Shown piece by piece: positions 35,451-45,810 of a stretch of 64,000 bases of DNA. The stretch spans positions 23,267,102-23,331,101 of the forward strand of contig OY755039.1 in assembly GCA_963576565.1 (NCBI GenBank), written 5' to 3'. The translations under genes and the position numbers were made by a program. The notes beneath the pieces were generated by a model. It was not told where the DNA came from, made no database searches, and worked only from the letters and a program-made list of their open reading frames with translations. The stretch is from Aspidapion aeneum (taxonomy: Eukaryota; Arthropoda; Insecta; Coleoptera; Brentidae). Every line of letters begins with the position of its first letter. Positions within the stretch are counted from its first letter, which is position 1.

Positions 35451-35902
35451 GAGGATATTAGCTTTGCTCGTCTATGTTTTAAAATTTTAGGTTTTGGTGA
35501 ATTGTACTCCTACAAACTACCTTAACGGGCGTCCGTCGTTCCCAAAATTTTTAAAACCTTTTTTAAAAAAGAAATTTTTAAGCAAATAACGCATCTACCA
35601 GCTAAATTTTGCAACTTTGCCAAAATTCGATGTTTTGGCTATATAATCTGATTTGTTTCTCAGAAAATTTAAAAGAATAGACAGTACTTGTTAAAACATT
35701 TTTTTTCGACAATACAGTTTTGACTTAAAAATTGCTAAAATTAGCTACATAGGTATAGTAGTATGGCTCTCAGTAATTTTGAATTAATGACTAAATGTAA
35801 AGCTGTTTTTTAAATTACGTTTCAACAAAATATTTAGTGATATTTTTTGCCTAAAAAGTCAAAGAAAAAGCAATTGATGCGTTACTTAAATACTGCTTTA
35901 GT
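35451..35902. repeat. Diverged tandem neighbour of the 506-bp arm
   Basis: Shares the order tactccta, aaaacattttt/aaaacctttttt, aacgcatct/aactcatct, gcaactttgc and gatg(g/t)tttggcta with the arm at 35903-36408, at low identity. It suggests the arm sequence belongs to an old repeat family present here in tandem. Confidence 0.45.
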
Positions 35903-38066
35903 TATAAGGAAAATAGTATAATTTTCCTTTTCACAGCAGTTGGATAGGTTCGTGAGAATGTTAAAAGTGGTAGCTTAAACAAATGGCCAATATTTTTTTG
36001 ATATTTTAATGTCCATTAACGTCAAAATACGCATTTCTTTTACTTTTACTAGCACCTAGAAGGTACGGACTTTAATTTTATATGCCTTAAAGTTTTAAAG
36101 TTTTGTGGATGGTAGGTATATTTACTCCTAAAAACAAGCTTTAAGGAGGTGGTCTCTGAAAATATTCAAAACATTTTTAGAAAAAGTGATTTGTTAGGGA
36201 AACAACTCATCTTACCAAAAAATATCACAAATACATTTTTATAGTACCCTGAAGCTTGCTTCCTATAATGTATTACTTAGCATCCTAGCTTTGGAAAGTA
36301 GCTGTACCAAGCTAGCTAAATCTACAACTTTGCAAATATTTGATGGTTTGGCTACAAAAGCTGCTCTTTTTCTTAACAATTATTATGAAAAATACGACAA
36401 TCCTTGTACCGCTTCTTTAGCTCACACTAAAATTAAATTTAAAACAGAACCGAATGTGACAAACACAGATGACAAAGTCAAATATAACAGTTGATATGCA
36501 GTACATTTGAATTTGAATTTGAATTCAAAATAAGGAATGCTAAATTTTGAAGATTTTAACCTTGTAATCATCTTGCATCCTTACAAAAGTTTGGTCGAAT
36601 ATGGGGATGGTGTCTGAGAATATCATAAAAAAACGTCTGACCTCCCATAAGACCCAATGTAAAAATCAGCTCCCGGAAAACAGCTGATTTTTTCAGGGTC
36701 GTGGCCTCTATTTTTGTGTTGGCCTTAATGCAGCCTTAAAGGGAATCAAAAGTCAAATACCTACACCAAACTCGACTTTTGCATTAAATTTTGGTGTTTT
36801 GCATCACAGTGAATCCAAAAATAAAAAAAAAGGTTGGTGGCGTGTGTAGATATGTGGGTTTATAATTGTAGGTGTGTTTGTAGGTATTTCTGCTACCTTT
36901 TTTGTAACATATGAAGCACTTATCTGATTTGATTGAAATTTTATATGTAAGTTACCTGTGATAAGGGGAAAGTCTGATTTGATTTTCAGAACTAACCAAT
37001 ATGGCAAAACAAAATGGGTGCCATTTGAATTTTAAAACTTTATAACAACCGACACTAAATAGCGCAAATATTCAGGAATTAATGATTCCTTCAATATTGC
37101 GACAGTTGACATATGACAAACAGGTAAATTTTGGCAGTTATAACATATGACAGGTAACAAATAATAATTTTTTTAAATATAGTCAATAACAAACACTTAT
37201 CCAGAGTTTCTGCTGTTGGACAGAAAACACCCCTAAACCGACACTAAAATAGCGCGATATATTCACGAATTGTTGATACCCTTAAGATTTTGACAGTAAA
37301 AATATGACATTTAGTAGGTTAAATTTGACAGTTATAACATCCGACAGATGACAAAAAACTATTTTTTCAAATACAGTCAATAACAAACTCTTACCCAAGG
37401 TTTCTGCTATTGGACAGAAAACAACCCTAAACATTTTGTTGTAACGTTATTTAAAAAGTCCTTTTATATTCAGTCATTACTGAGAGCCATATTACTGTAG
37501 CCATGTAGCCAATTTAACTAATTTTTATTTCAAAATTTTATTTCCTAGAAAAAATTTTATTACAAGGATTGTCGTATTTTTCATAATAATTGTTAAGAAA
37601 AAGAGCAGCTTTTGTAGCCAAACCATCAAATATTTGCAAAGTTGTAGATTTAGCTAGCTTGGTACAGCTACTTTCCAAAGCTAGGATGCTAAGTAATACA
37701 TTATAGGAAGCAAGCTTCAGGGTACTATAAAAATGTATTTGTGATATTTTTTGGTAAGATGAGTTGTTTCCCTAACAAATCACTTTTTCTAAAAATGTTT
37801 TGAATATTTTCAGAGACCACCTCCTTAAAGTTTGTTTTTAGGAGTAAATATACCTACCATCCACAAAACTTTAAAACTTTAAGGCATATAAAATTAAAGT
37901 CCGTACCTTCTAGGTGCTAGTAAAAGTAAAAGAAATGCGTATTTTGACGTTAATGGACATTAAAATATCAAAAAAATATTGGCCATTTGTTTAAGCTACC
38001 ACTTTTAACATTCTCACGAACCTATCCAACTGCTGTGAAAAGGAAAATTATACTATTTTCCTTATA
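35903..38066. repeat. Inverted repeat with 506-bp arms, nearly identical
   Basis: Left arm 35903-36408 and right arm 37561-38066 are inverted copies of equal length. I find only one mismatch (aacaagcttt in the left, aacaaacttt in the complement of the right). The loop is 1152 bp. The arms start tataaggaaaatagtataat and end caatccttgta. No transposase or clear target duplication accompanies them. The 68-codon frame at 36291-36494 crosses the left arm edge and is not convincing. Possible origins are a recent inverted duplication, gene conversion between terminal repeats, or an assembly join. Confidence 0.9.
37048..37432 (+). repeat. Tandem duplication of about 190 bp
   Basis: Two units, 37048-37237 and 37238-37432. 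Each starts accgacactaaa(a)tagcgc and ends with a ttggacagaaaac block followed by cctaaac. Identity is about 80 percent. It lies in the loop of the 506-bp inverted repeat. Confidence 0.75.
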
Positions 38067-38176
38067 CTGGCGAGCTGGCACATGGACTACAAGCACCTGT
38101 AATATTTTAAACAAAATTATTGAATAAAAACATTTTTAGTTTATTTTCCTTATAGAAAAACACTTACTTATTACTA

Positions 38177-38344
38177 GGGTGCCAGGGTAGTGTCGTGGTA
38201 TGGTCATCGGCTTCACATGCAGAAGTTACGATGCTCGCGTCTCGAATGATGTACGGACAAATCGGGGTTTGCGAAAAGGGCGCGCCGTGGGCCTAGTCGT
38301 TAGACCAAAATTGGTCTCCCCACCACTACTACTACTACTACTAC
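38177..38344 (+). mobile_element. tRNA-type SINE with ACT tail
   Basis: 168 bp flanked by a 12-bp duplication, tacttattacta (38165-38176 and 38345-38356). The head resembles a tRNA with a box-A-like tagtgtcgtggtatgg and a box-B-like gcgtctcgaat about 45 bp later. A GC-rich body follows, then about eight ACT units. The duplication partly overlaps the tail, so its length is approximate. It would be transcribed by RNA polymerase III. Confidence 0.6.
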
Positions 38345-38778
38345 TACTTATTACTAACTCTTGCAGTAAACAAAAAACTTTTTTAGCATTAAACTTCTTG
38401 ACATAATTTTGATAAAACGTCAGTAACTTATTATGCGTTACTCAAAATATTACTGATGCATTTGATGATTGTCTGCAGGTAGTTATAATATACACTGACT
38501 TTTCGAAGGTCTTCGATAGGCTCGACCACAGTCTGTTATTAATTAAACTCTGTCAGGCGGGACTTTCTTCATCAGACGTTGATCTTTGTTCTTCGTACCT
38601 AAAAGGCCGTACTCAATTTGTTGAATGCAGTGGTCGAGCCTCTCAGGAGTTTTCAGTGGGGTCGGGTGTACCGCAGGGTTCTGTTCTGGGCCCACTATTC
38701 TTTATACTTTTCATTAATAGTATTGTAAATGATCTAGAAGTCGAAGTTTTATTATATGCAGATGATTTGAAGATATAT

Positions 38779-39027
38779 CGCTGTCCCGGCAAAACAATGA
38801 CACAAATGCAAAAATATAATGTTTTACAGGAGAGGCGAAAAACGGAATTAAATTCCTTATTATTACGTTTAAATAAAGTGAATAAAATGCATTGGGATGA
38901 AAGAAGTGAGATTATTAGCTAAATATAGATAGTTTTACCGTATAGAGGGTTAATTTTGAAACTAATGACACAATTAAGTCAAAATGTCAAAATTTTGTAG
39001 TTGCGTTATTGTTTTGCCGGGACGGCG
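38779..39027. mobile_element. MITE inside the LINE reverse transcriptase
   Basis: 249 bp with inverted ends cgcygtcccggcaaaacaat. The hexamer atatat lies on both sides (38773-38778 and 39028-39033); because the site is (ta)-rich, the duplication may be only TA. Removing it joins the reverse transcriptase frame directly after YADDLK. The interior holds a short frame with ERRKTELNSLLLRLNK, of unknown origin. Confidence 0.85.
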
Positions 39028-39710
39028 ATATATAAGAGTGGGGAGTCTGGAATCATACCTGAAGCTTCAGCTATTGATAGAATAACAGACTGGTGTGTTG
39101 TAAATAAATTACCATTAAATCCATCAAAATGTAATGTTATGACTTTTACTCTAAAACAAAATAAGATTTTATTTGATTATTCTATGGATGGGCAAATTCC
39201 AAACAGGCCTAAAGTTTTTAAGAACCTTGGAGCGACTTGTGATCCCACAATGTAATTTGTTGATCATATTGCTGAGATTGTCAATAAATGTTACAAATCT
39301 TTGGGTTCCATAATGAGAAATACTCGTGACTTCACTAACACTGACCTTATTAAAATGTTGTTCATTGCTTTTGTGCGATCTGTATTGGAGTATAGTGCTA
39401 TCGTCTGGAATCCTCATTACGGTGTCCATGTTGAACATCTTGAATCAGTACAAAGAAGGTTTCTTAAATATCTTTCATTCAGACTTGATGGTGTTTATCC
39501 TTAAATCGGGTTTGCCCATAATGAGCTGTTAGTAAGGCATAAAGCGGAATCTCTTCATGATAGAAGACCAAATCTCAGATGATTTTTAGGTCCAAAGTTT
39601 TGGGGGGTAAAAATTATTCCTGGTTCCTGAACTACATTCTCGTAATCCACCTAGCTTCTACTTACCCACACCAAGACTTAATGTTAGCAAATATTCACCG
39701 TTGCAAGATA

Positions 39711-39968
39711 TCGTCGTTGATCTTACAAACTGACGCAACTCATTTATTGTAATTTTACAAGAGAGCAATTTCAAGTTTTAGGGAAAGTTTATATTGGATT
39801 TATATCACTAAAAATGTTCTTGGATCTAATGATTTTGGTGCTATTCAAAGGATTTTTATGAGTTTTTGACACTTTGTGAGATGAAAGAACGACACAAATA
39901 AGGTAGTATTATGGTCATCTCAAAACTGCATTTTTTTGAGATACGTCAGTTTGTAAGATCAACGACGA
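39711..39968. mobile_element. TA-flanked MITE in the LINE 3' part
   Basis: 258 bp with inverted ends tcgtcgttgatcttacaaac followed by tgacg, flanked by TA at 39709-39710 and 39969-39970. The LINE continues on the other side (NNCNKF, then DRLDIF). Tc1/mariner-type by duplication. Confidence 0.85.
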
Positions 39969-40303
39969 TATGTGTAATAATTGCAATAAATTTGTCGACA
40001 GACTAGATATATTTAACTGCACTGTAGCTCAAATTAAGAAACTGTTTTTTTAGCTTTGACTATAAAAAAGTGTTTTTAGAAACTTTAAAAATATATTCCT
40101 AATTAGTTTTATTACAATTGTTAGATTTAAGTATTCTATTGCTACCATTTTTTAAAATTAATTTTGATTAGAATGTTTTTGAGCTTAGCTCTTTTTTAAT
40201 ATCTATTTAAATTTTGTATTTCTTCTACTTCCTATTCTGCAATTGGCTTTGCTGTAGAATAGTGTAAAATAAATAAATAAAAATAAATAAATAATAATAA
40301 GCG

Positions 40304-41528
40304 GTTGGTAAATTCAATGTTCAGCACCTGCTAGGAAAATAGCTACTACAGTTCATATCATTATTTTTGAGACAAATTTTTACAACTTTTTTTCGTTGGC
40401 CTATGCTATTTGTTATGGTAAACAGCTCTTCGACTTCTAAGTACCGGCTGGAAATTAATCACGGGATTAATTAATTTCATATTGTTTGTTATTGTTTTAG
40501 GAAATTTTACAAAATATCTTTCTTTTATGTATAAAAGATCACAGACTGTTCCGTTTTATATTCGAATTTTACATCAAAGCAAATGTGACAAAAAGCTACA
40601 AAGGTCGTTGCCTTGTATCGTTACAGCAAGGTAGAGGTCATAATATAGACTCATATCGCCAGAAGCTTTCCCGTAATAATAGTACTACGGCTCATACAGA
40701 GTGAAACAGCAAACAGTTTTTTTATAATCCATCAAACTATAGTTTCGTTCCATCATCGCGTGCGACAGTCATAAAACGGTACGAAAAATCCTTTTTGCGT
40801 TCCAGGTCGACGTTGTACTGTTCTCGGACAGTCAGTTTTCTGTTCCATCAAGCTATTTAAACTGGTTTCGGACTCCTCTGAAATACAAGGATTGAAGAAA
40901 GGCGCATAAGAAATGATTGCTCTCTCCCTTTCCTTTGTTATTGTTTATCATATGTTGCACTGGAAAAATTGTATGTAAAACACACACGTTTCTAGTTTAC
41001 ATCACCTGAGATAAAAATATACCATAAAATTACATTAAATTTATATTTGTCTGAGAAAATTAAAAAAACAGTGAATAACCCAAAAAATTAAAATTTTTGT
41101 AAAAATAAATTGAGTTTCACAACCAATTTTAACACATGACAAAATTCCGTGTAAGCCACGTAAATATACAAATATTTTTTAAATTTCCAAAAAAAATTGT
41201 ACAAAATCTGAGGCATCTGTTGATTTTTTTTTTGCAAGAGCATCTTAAATCTTATTACTACGCGACTGCGAATTGTGTAGGTATACCACATGGAAAAAAG
41301 GTATACTGACCATAGGGTAGCCTGCTTAGTAAAAGCAAAACTACTTTAGCAGGTGATTGGATATGACTAGAAACATAAGGGTTACCCTGATCGCTGCAAA
41401 TTCCGGTGACCTGTGAACTAAAAGTTAAAAGAAGAGGGATAACACCGGATGTAAAATTTTACACCAGATTTGGGGGAAGAACAAGCGACTTAATTTTAAG
41501 GCATCGAGATCCCTAATGACCTTAATTA
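40304..41528. other. No gene seen
   Basis: AT-rich. Around 40700-40870 and again inverted around 42340-42450 there are weakly similar blocks (gttccatc, cagtcataaaacggt, gtactg). These may be the decayed ends of one element, but the match is too weak to call. Confidence 0.3.
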
Positions 41529-41761
41529 GGGACTTATTGGAATAAAACCTGACCAGCTGACCTCTCAAAATTATTGACATACCAAAGTCAAATTTAATAA
41601 TAAAGACGCTAACTTTCATTTAATAAATACCGACACTAATAAATCCGGTTTTTAAATACACAAAGGCCGAATTTTGAGGGAGAGCAGCTGCTTTTTATAT
41701 GTAAATCTGTCACCATAGGGTCGATTTTAAAATAAGGTCAGGTTTTATTCCAATAGGTGTC
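41529..41761. mobile_element. TA-flanked MITE, family M1 copy 2
   Basis: 233 bp, flanked by TA (41527-41528 and 41762-41763), ends ggacttattggaataaaacc / complement. Internal blocks (ttgacatacca, cacaaaggcc, cagctgctttt) match M1 copy 1 at 2329-2606. Confidence 0.8.
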
Positions 41762-43447
41762 TATTAACTATATATACCTACCAAAGTACAAGCTACAAAA
41801 TGTTTTTTTCTTAACTTCTTAGAAGATCTCTATTTTGTAAAAATTAATAAAATTACAAAAACTTTCGCTTTCTATAATATGTAGGTAATTTCACAAAAAT
41901 TTTGTAAAAATCAAATTACAAAATACAAATAAATAAATATATAAATTTCATATAAAACTTGTGATATTAGAAAAAATAAATATTTTTTCAAAAGTTTCGC
42001 CCAAAAATATGTGCTAATGCAAGTTCGTTTAATTTTTGGTATATTTAGTTTATTAGGCAGTCCGTAGTGGTATATAGTTTGTGAATATAAATTAAATTAA
42101 TGTAATTTTATCTGCATTTTAAAGAACTTAAATTAAAAATATATTATGATAATCCTATGTAATTGTGTAATCCTCTCTATGTGCAACTTTAATTTCGTGG
42201 TTCTTCGATCTATCTTTACGCAAGACGCGAAACCTACCCTTTCTTTTAGTCACGTGAGTTTGAATTTAACTCTCTCGCATATGATCACATGCCTGAAGTA
42301 AATCGATCACAACGCAAACAGCATTCGTTTTTTGGACAGTTATTTGGTCGTTCCATCTAACCAAAACCGTTTTAAAACAGTCCTCGTACTGCATTGCGTG
42401 CGCTTTGGGATTTGTCGGACGGTTTTATGACTGTAGAACGGCCTAATGGAACAGACCCTATGTAAAAGCGGGCTTACATCCATATAAACGGGTCGCGATG
42501 TAATGACAGTAGCATAGTATAAATTTGTAAAAAACGCTGTAAAACGAATCATCAAAGTAAATTTACCTTAAATGTGAACGTATTAAAAACTTTATCTTAT
42601 TCGGTGCGAATGCCTGAAAGAATCCTACGACAGATAGCTTTAATTTTAAATTTTATAATTATTTACGTCCAAATAAGGATCCCGTTGATGCTACTCGGCC
42701 CAGTACCAGATATAGGCGTGGGCAGAGTGGGCACCTGCCCACGATGCCAGTCACCAAGGGCGCCAAAATTTGCCCGAAATCGTAGAGGGAGTATAACAAA
42801 GTAAAATTTAGGCAGAAAGCGCTAGGGGCGCGCAACATTGAGCCTATTCTGGCAGAAAAACAGACAAGGAAAGTGAAAAAGTTTTTTGGTGAAAAGGCTG
42901 ATGACGAAATTGGTACCTTAACCTAAGAAAGACACCTAAAAATAAAAATTTTTAAGCATTGAGAAAATAAATGAACAATTTTCCTGTAGGTTTCATGCTT
43001 TGGAAGGAGTTGTAGAAGACTTTTACCCCTTTTCCTACAAAGAATAAAATTTTCACTTTCGGTATAATCTTTTTCGGGGCCATTTACCGAAAAAAACCTA
43101 AATGCGCCTTTTTTTTATTATATTTACGAAACCTTTTCCAAGGCGCCATATTTTTTGTTGTAATAATAAATGTGTTGAACTTTTTTTTCTAGTAATTTTT
43201 TTATATTGCATTTTTTTTTTACTGGCACTCTTTTTATATAGTGTAATATATTTGTATATGTGTATATTTGTATACTTTTTGTATAGTTATATGGTGTAAT
43301 TTTTACAGATACTTTTTTTTGTTTTTTTTTAAATTATTTTTTGTAGCGCCATTTTCTAGATTTTTTTTAATATTTTTGCCTATTTAACTGAAAAAAAAAC
43401 TAATTTTTATAAAATTATTAATTTTTAATTTTTAAATAAATGTGTAA
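41762..43447. other. No gene seen
   Basis: AT-rich sequence. Near 42712-42800 the GC-richer block (ggcgtgggcagagtgggcac, then ggcgccaaaatttgcccg) looks like the end of a DNA transposon, but I found no partner. Confidence 0.3.
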
Positions 43448-43855
43448 ACAACTTTATTGTAGAAAATTAAATTATCTTATCTACGGTTAGCACTTAATTC
43501 GCATCCCTTGATTGGGGTTATTTTTTGGATCACGAAAAAACCCTGTTTCTTTATGTTTTATTCAGCTTTCGAGAAAACTAAGTTTAGGGAAAAACGTTAG
43601 CTTTAACACCACTTTGTGATACACCGTTTAAAAGGACATTTTATTTTCTCTGAAAAAGGTGTTAAAATATATTTCCCTAAAATGCTTAGTTTTTTTGAAA
43701 AACCTAAAAATCAATGATTTTTTATTCGTGGGCTTAAAAATCAACCCCAATTTAGGGATGCCAATTAAGTGCTGACCGTCGGAATAACTTATATAAGTGA
43801 TACACCGTTTAAAAGCTTATTTATTTTTCTACAATAAAGTTACTTTTTCTAAACT
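43448..43855. mobile_element. Inverted-repeat MITE
   Basis: Arms 43448-43560 and 43690-43855 share actttattgtagaaaa, ggt(t/c)agcacttaatt, gcatccc and attggggtt as inverted blocks. The right arm contains an extra gtgatacaccgtttaaaag stretch that is also found near 43616. Related in wording to the interior subunits of the 17942-28013 element (ttattgtagacaataaaatt). Confidence 0.65.
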
Positions 43856-44239
43856 TGGCTGTTACGGCTGCAAATGGCTCTTAGGCACAGTCGCAGCCCA
43901 CGAGAAAGACCGGCCCGGGCGCGGAAATATCACGTGACCGTAGGAGGCTCACAAAAAAACGCCTCACGGCCCGCTGTCATTATAAAACATCTGTGTTTTC
44001 AGTTTTGGTATGTTTGTTTACTTCGATTTTTTTTTAATTCGGGCACGAATTTTATTTGAATTCTATCAAAGTTATTAAAACAACGCAGCCCACGAAAAAG
44101 ACTGTAGTGGGCTGCGTTAAAATAATTAATGGCTAATGAGTAAATTATATAGAAAATTCCTATAAGATAAACAATGCCGCGAGCGTGTAATTAGTGTTGT
44201 TCCTTGTCGGTCCAACTATAAAACTGAAACCTAATATGT
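43856..44239. other. GC-richer block with hairpin, possible transposon end
   Basis: cgcagcccacgagaaagacc (43886) and cgcagcccacgaaaaagact (44084) are near-identical direct repeats about 200 bp apart. The second is followed by the complement gtgggctgcg, giving a 12-bp perfect hairpin (44082-44093 with 44107-44118). It lies just upstream of the P-like pseudogene and may include an end of that element. Confidence 0.4.
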
Positions 44240-44663
44240 TGCAAACGGGAAAGAAGTGGTAAAAGATAAGATCTTGGATAAGATTGATCAAGTAATAGAC
44301 ATCTTTAGTGACATTTTCGATAGAGAGAGTGAAAAATGTGTTCAGTTGTCATTTCTTATTGAACAATTAGGTCTCTTGAAAAGGTAACCTGAGAATCGAA
44401 GATATTGTGGATACACTTTAATGTTGGCTTCATCTTTGTTTATCCAGTCATCCAGTGAATACACGTTAATTTACAATTCTAAGGTAATATGCCTTCCGCA
44501 CCCTCGCAATATTAAACTGATTTGTAAAATATTGTTAACAGATAGTAATCTCTCTGGTAGTGTGAAATATTTAAAAAGTAAGATACAGCTTTTAAAAGAA
44601 CATGAGTTGGTAGTTAACTTACACTTTAATGAAATATATATAAAACTTTGTGCTGGATAATTT
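44240..44663 (+). pseudogene. P-element/THAP-like transposase fragment
   Basis: In one frame from about 44250 the translation resembles the central part of P-element/THAP9-like transposases: FLIEQLGLLK, a stop (44385-44387), PENRRYCGYTLMLASSLF, VICLPHPRNIKLI, and ELVVNLHFNEIYIK, closed by TAA at 44658-44660. In the family, the last block normally has an aspartate (FDE) in its catalytic region; here it reads FNE. THAP DNA-binding domain, GTP-binding region and C terminus are not visible. The lysine-rich frames downstream to 45170 may be further decayed remains. Confidence 0.65.
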
Positions 44664-45352
44664 TTCAAAAAATTATTGACGACCACTACATTCAGTTCAT
44701 TGAGTGTGAAAACCATCTCACTTATTCACAAAATCACGTTTCTTTTTAATAAATTATTGTGAAATGTTTTATATTGAAAATTTTTCTTCAGATAACTCTA
44801 GCGAGTGTTTTTGTGGAGAAAAACTATTGTCAAAGCTTGAAAAAATTAGTTTAAGGGCATGTAAAGTTTTTTAAAATAATTTTATTAAAAAGCACGATTT
44901 AGTGTCTGCTAATAAATCTTTGAATAAGAACTCAGACAAAGATGATGACACTAAAAGAAAAATTAAAAAACTAAAAGTTTAGGTTTGATATGTCAAATTT
45001 TGAAAGACTTGTATAGATTTGAAGTTACTAACGATATTATGTACCTAATATATGTACCTGAAGATATGAGAGTGCAAATTTTGTATAATTTTTTATTTTA
45101 TAGATTCAGTTCTTTTATCCATAATAAACACATATATCAGCAAAATATTTTTTTCAAGTTTTGTCTATAAAAGAACAAAAATTTTTTGCTAATTTATTTA
45201 AATTGTGTAAAAACATATAATATATTAAGCAATACAATAAGAATCCTGGGACTCCTAAGATCACGTGACCTGCGGGCACAGTGCTAAATTGAAAGTAAAG
45301 AAGTTTCGCTGAAATAGCAAAGTTTAAAAAAAACCTTTCCAAACTAGTAAGA
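44664..45352. other. No clear gene
   Basis: AT-rich. Possible decayed continuation of the P-like transposase (short frame at 44985-45170), without motifs that I can confirm. Confidence 0.3.
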
Positions 45353-45478
45353 ACCATTCATTTTGAAATTTCTATTGGAGAGAATTGGCTTTACTTTTAT
45401 CTTAATTCTTTTTATGTAATACCACTTTCGCATACTTGGCTTTTTTTTACATTAAATGTTTTTGTTATGATAACATTT
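45353..45478. repeat. Dispersed repeat R2, copy 2
   Basis: See 28887-29010; same orientation. Confidence 0.6.
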
Positions 45479-45810
45479 TTCTGAAATGTATAGGAACAAT
45501 GTAAATTTTAAAAAACCATTTTCATGCACATTAAATCCATGATGGAGGGGGGAGCCGGCTGCTCCCCTAAGTTCGAAAATTAAATTTTTTTTAGGACTCC
45601 AATGTTAATAACATCTGTCAAAATCGCGACTACACCACCTTTTGCAAACTGGGGGGTCTTTTTTTTGCTCTATTGACTGGCCCAAGAGTTTTGTTTCGTT
45701 TCTATATGTAAACAAAATTATAACCCCCCCCCCCCCCCCCAGTTCATTGCAGATTTACGTGGATACATCTCTATGATGCATGCCATAAAAGATTCACTGT
45801 TATCAAATAA
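45479..45810. other. No gene; homopolymer run
   Basis: Contains a run of 18 C at about 45723-45740 and a ctgctcccctaag block near 45560 of the kind seen in decayed DNA transposon ends. No gene. Confidence 0.4.

Larger units (their letters stand above)
38440..40303 (+). pseudogene. Jockey-like LINE, 5'-truncated reverse transcriptase
   Basis: Reverse transcriptase motifs in order: YTDFSKVFD, SYLKGRTQFV, SGVPQGSVLGPLFF and YADD (about 38756). After a MITE (38779-39027) the frame resumes with ITDWCVVNKLPLNPSKC, VFKNLG, VRSVLEYSAIVWNPHY and LESVQRRFLKYL. Stops at 39253 and 39502 and a second MITE (39711-39968) interrupt the rest. The 3' end is marked by an aaataaataaata tail (40268-40303). The 5' part, including the endonuclease, is missing, the usual outcome of incomplete reverse transcription. 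Confidence 0.85.

Noticed and set aside
36291..36494. 67-codon frame with protein-like composition
   Set aside because: Crosses the edge of the inverted-repeat arm and is cut off in the other arm; no recognisable motif.
2888..38344. RTE tail and SINE as partners because both have trinucleotide tails
   Set aside because: On their own strands the tails read tagtag and ctacta, which are different words, so the link is not supported.
40700..42450. A piggyBac or other element bounded by gttccatc and cagtcataaaacggt blocks
   Set aside because: The inverted match is weak and scattered; ends and duplication could not be defined.
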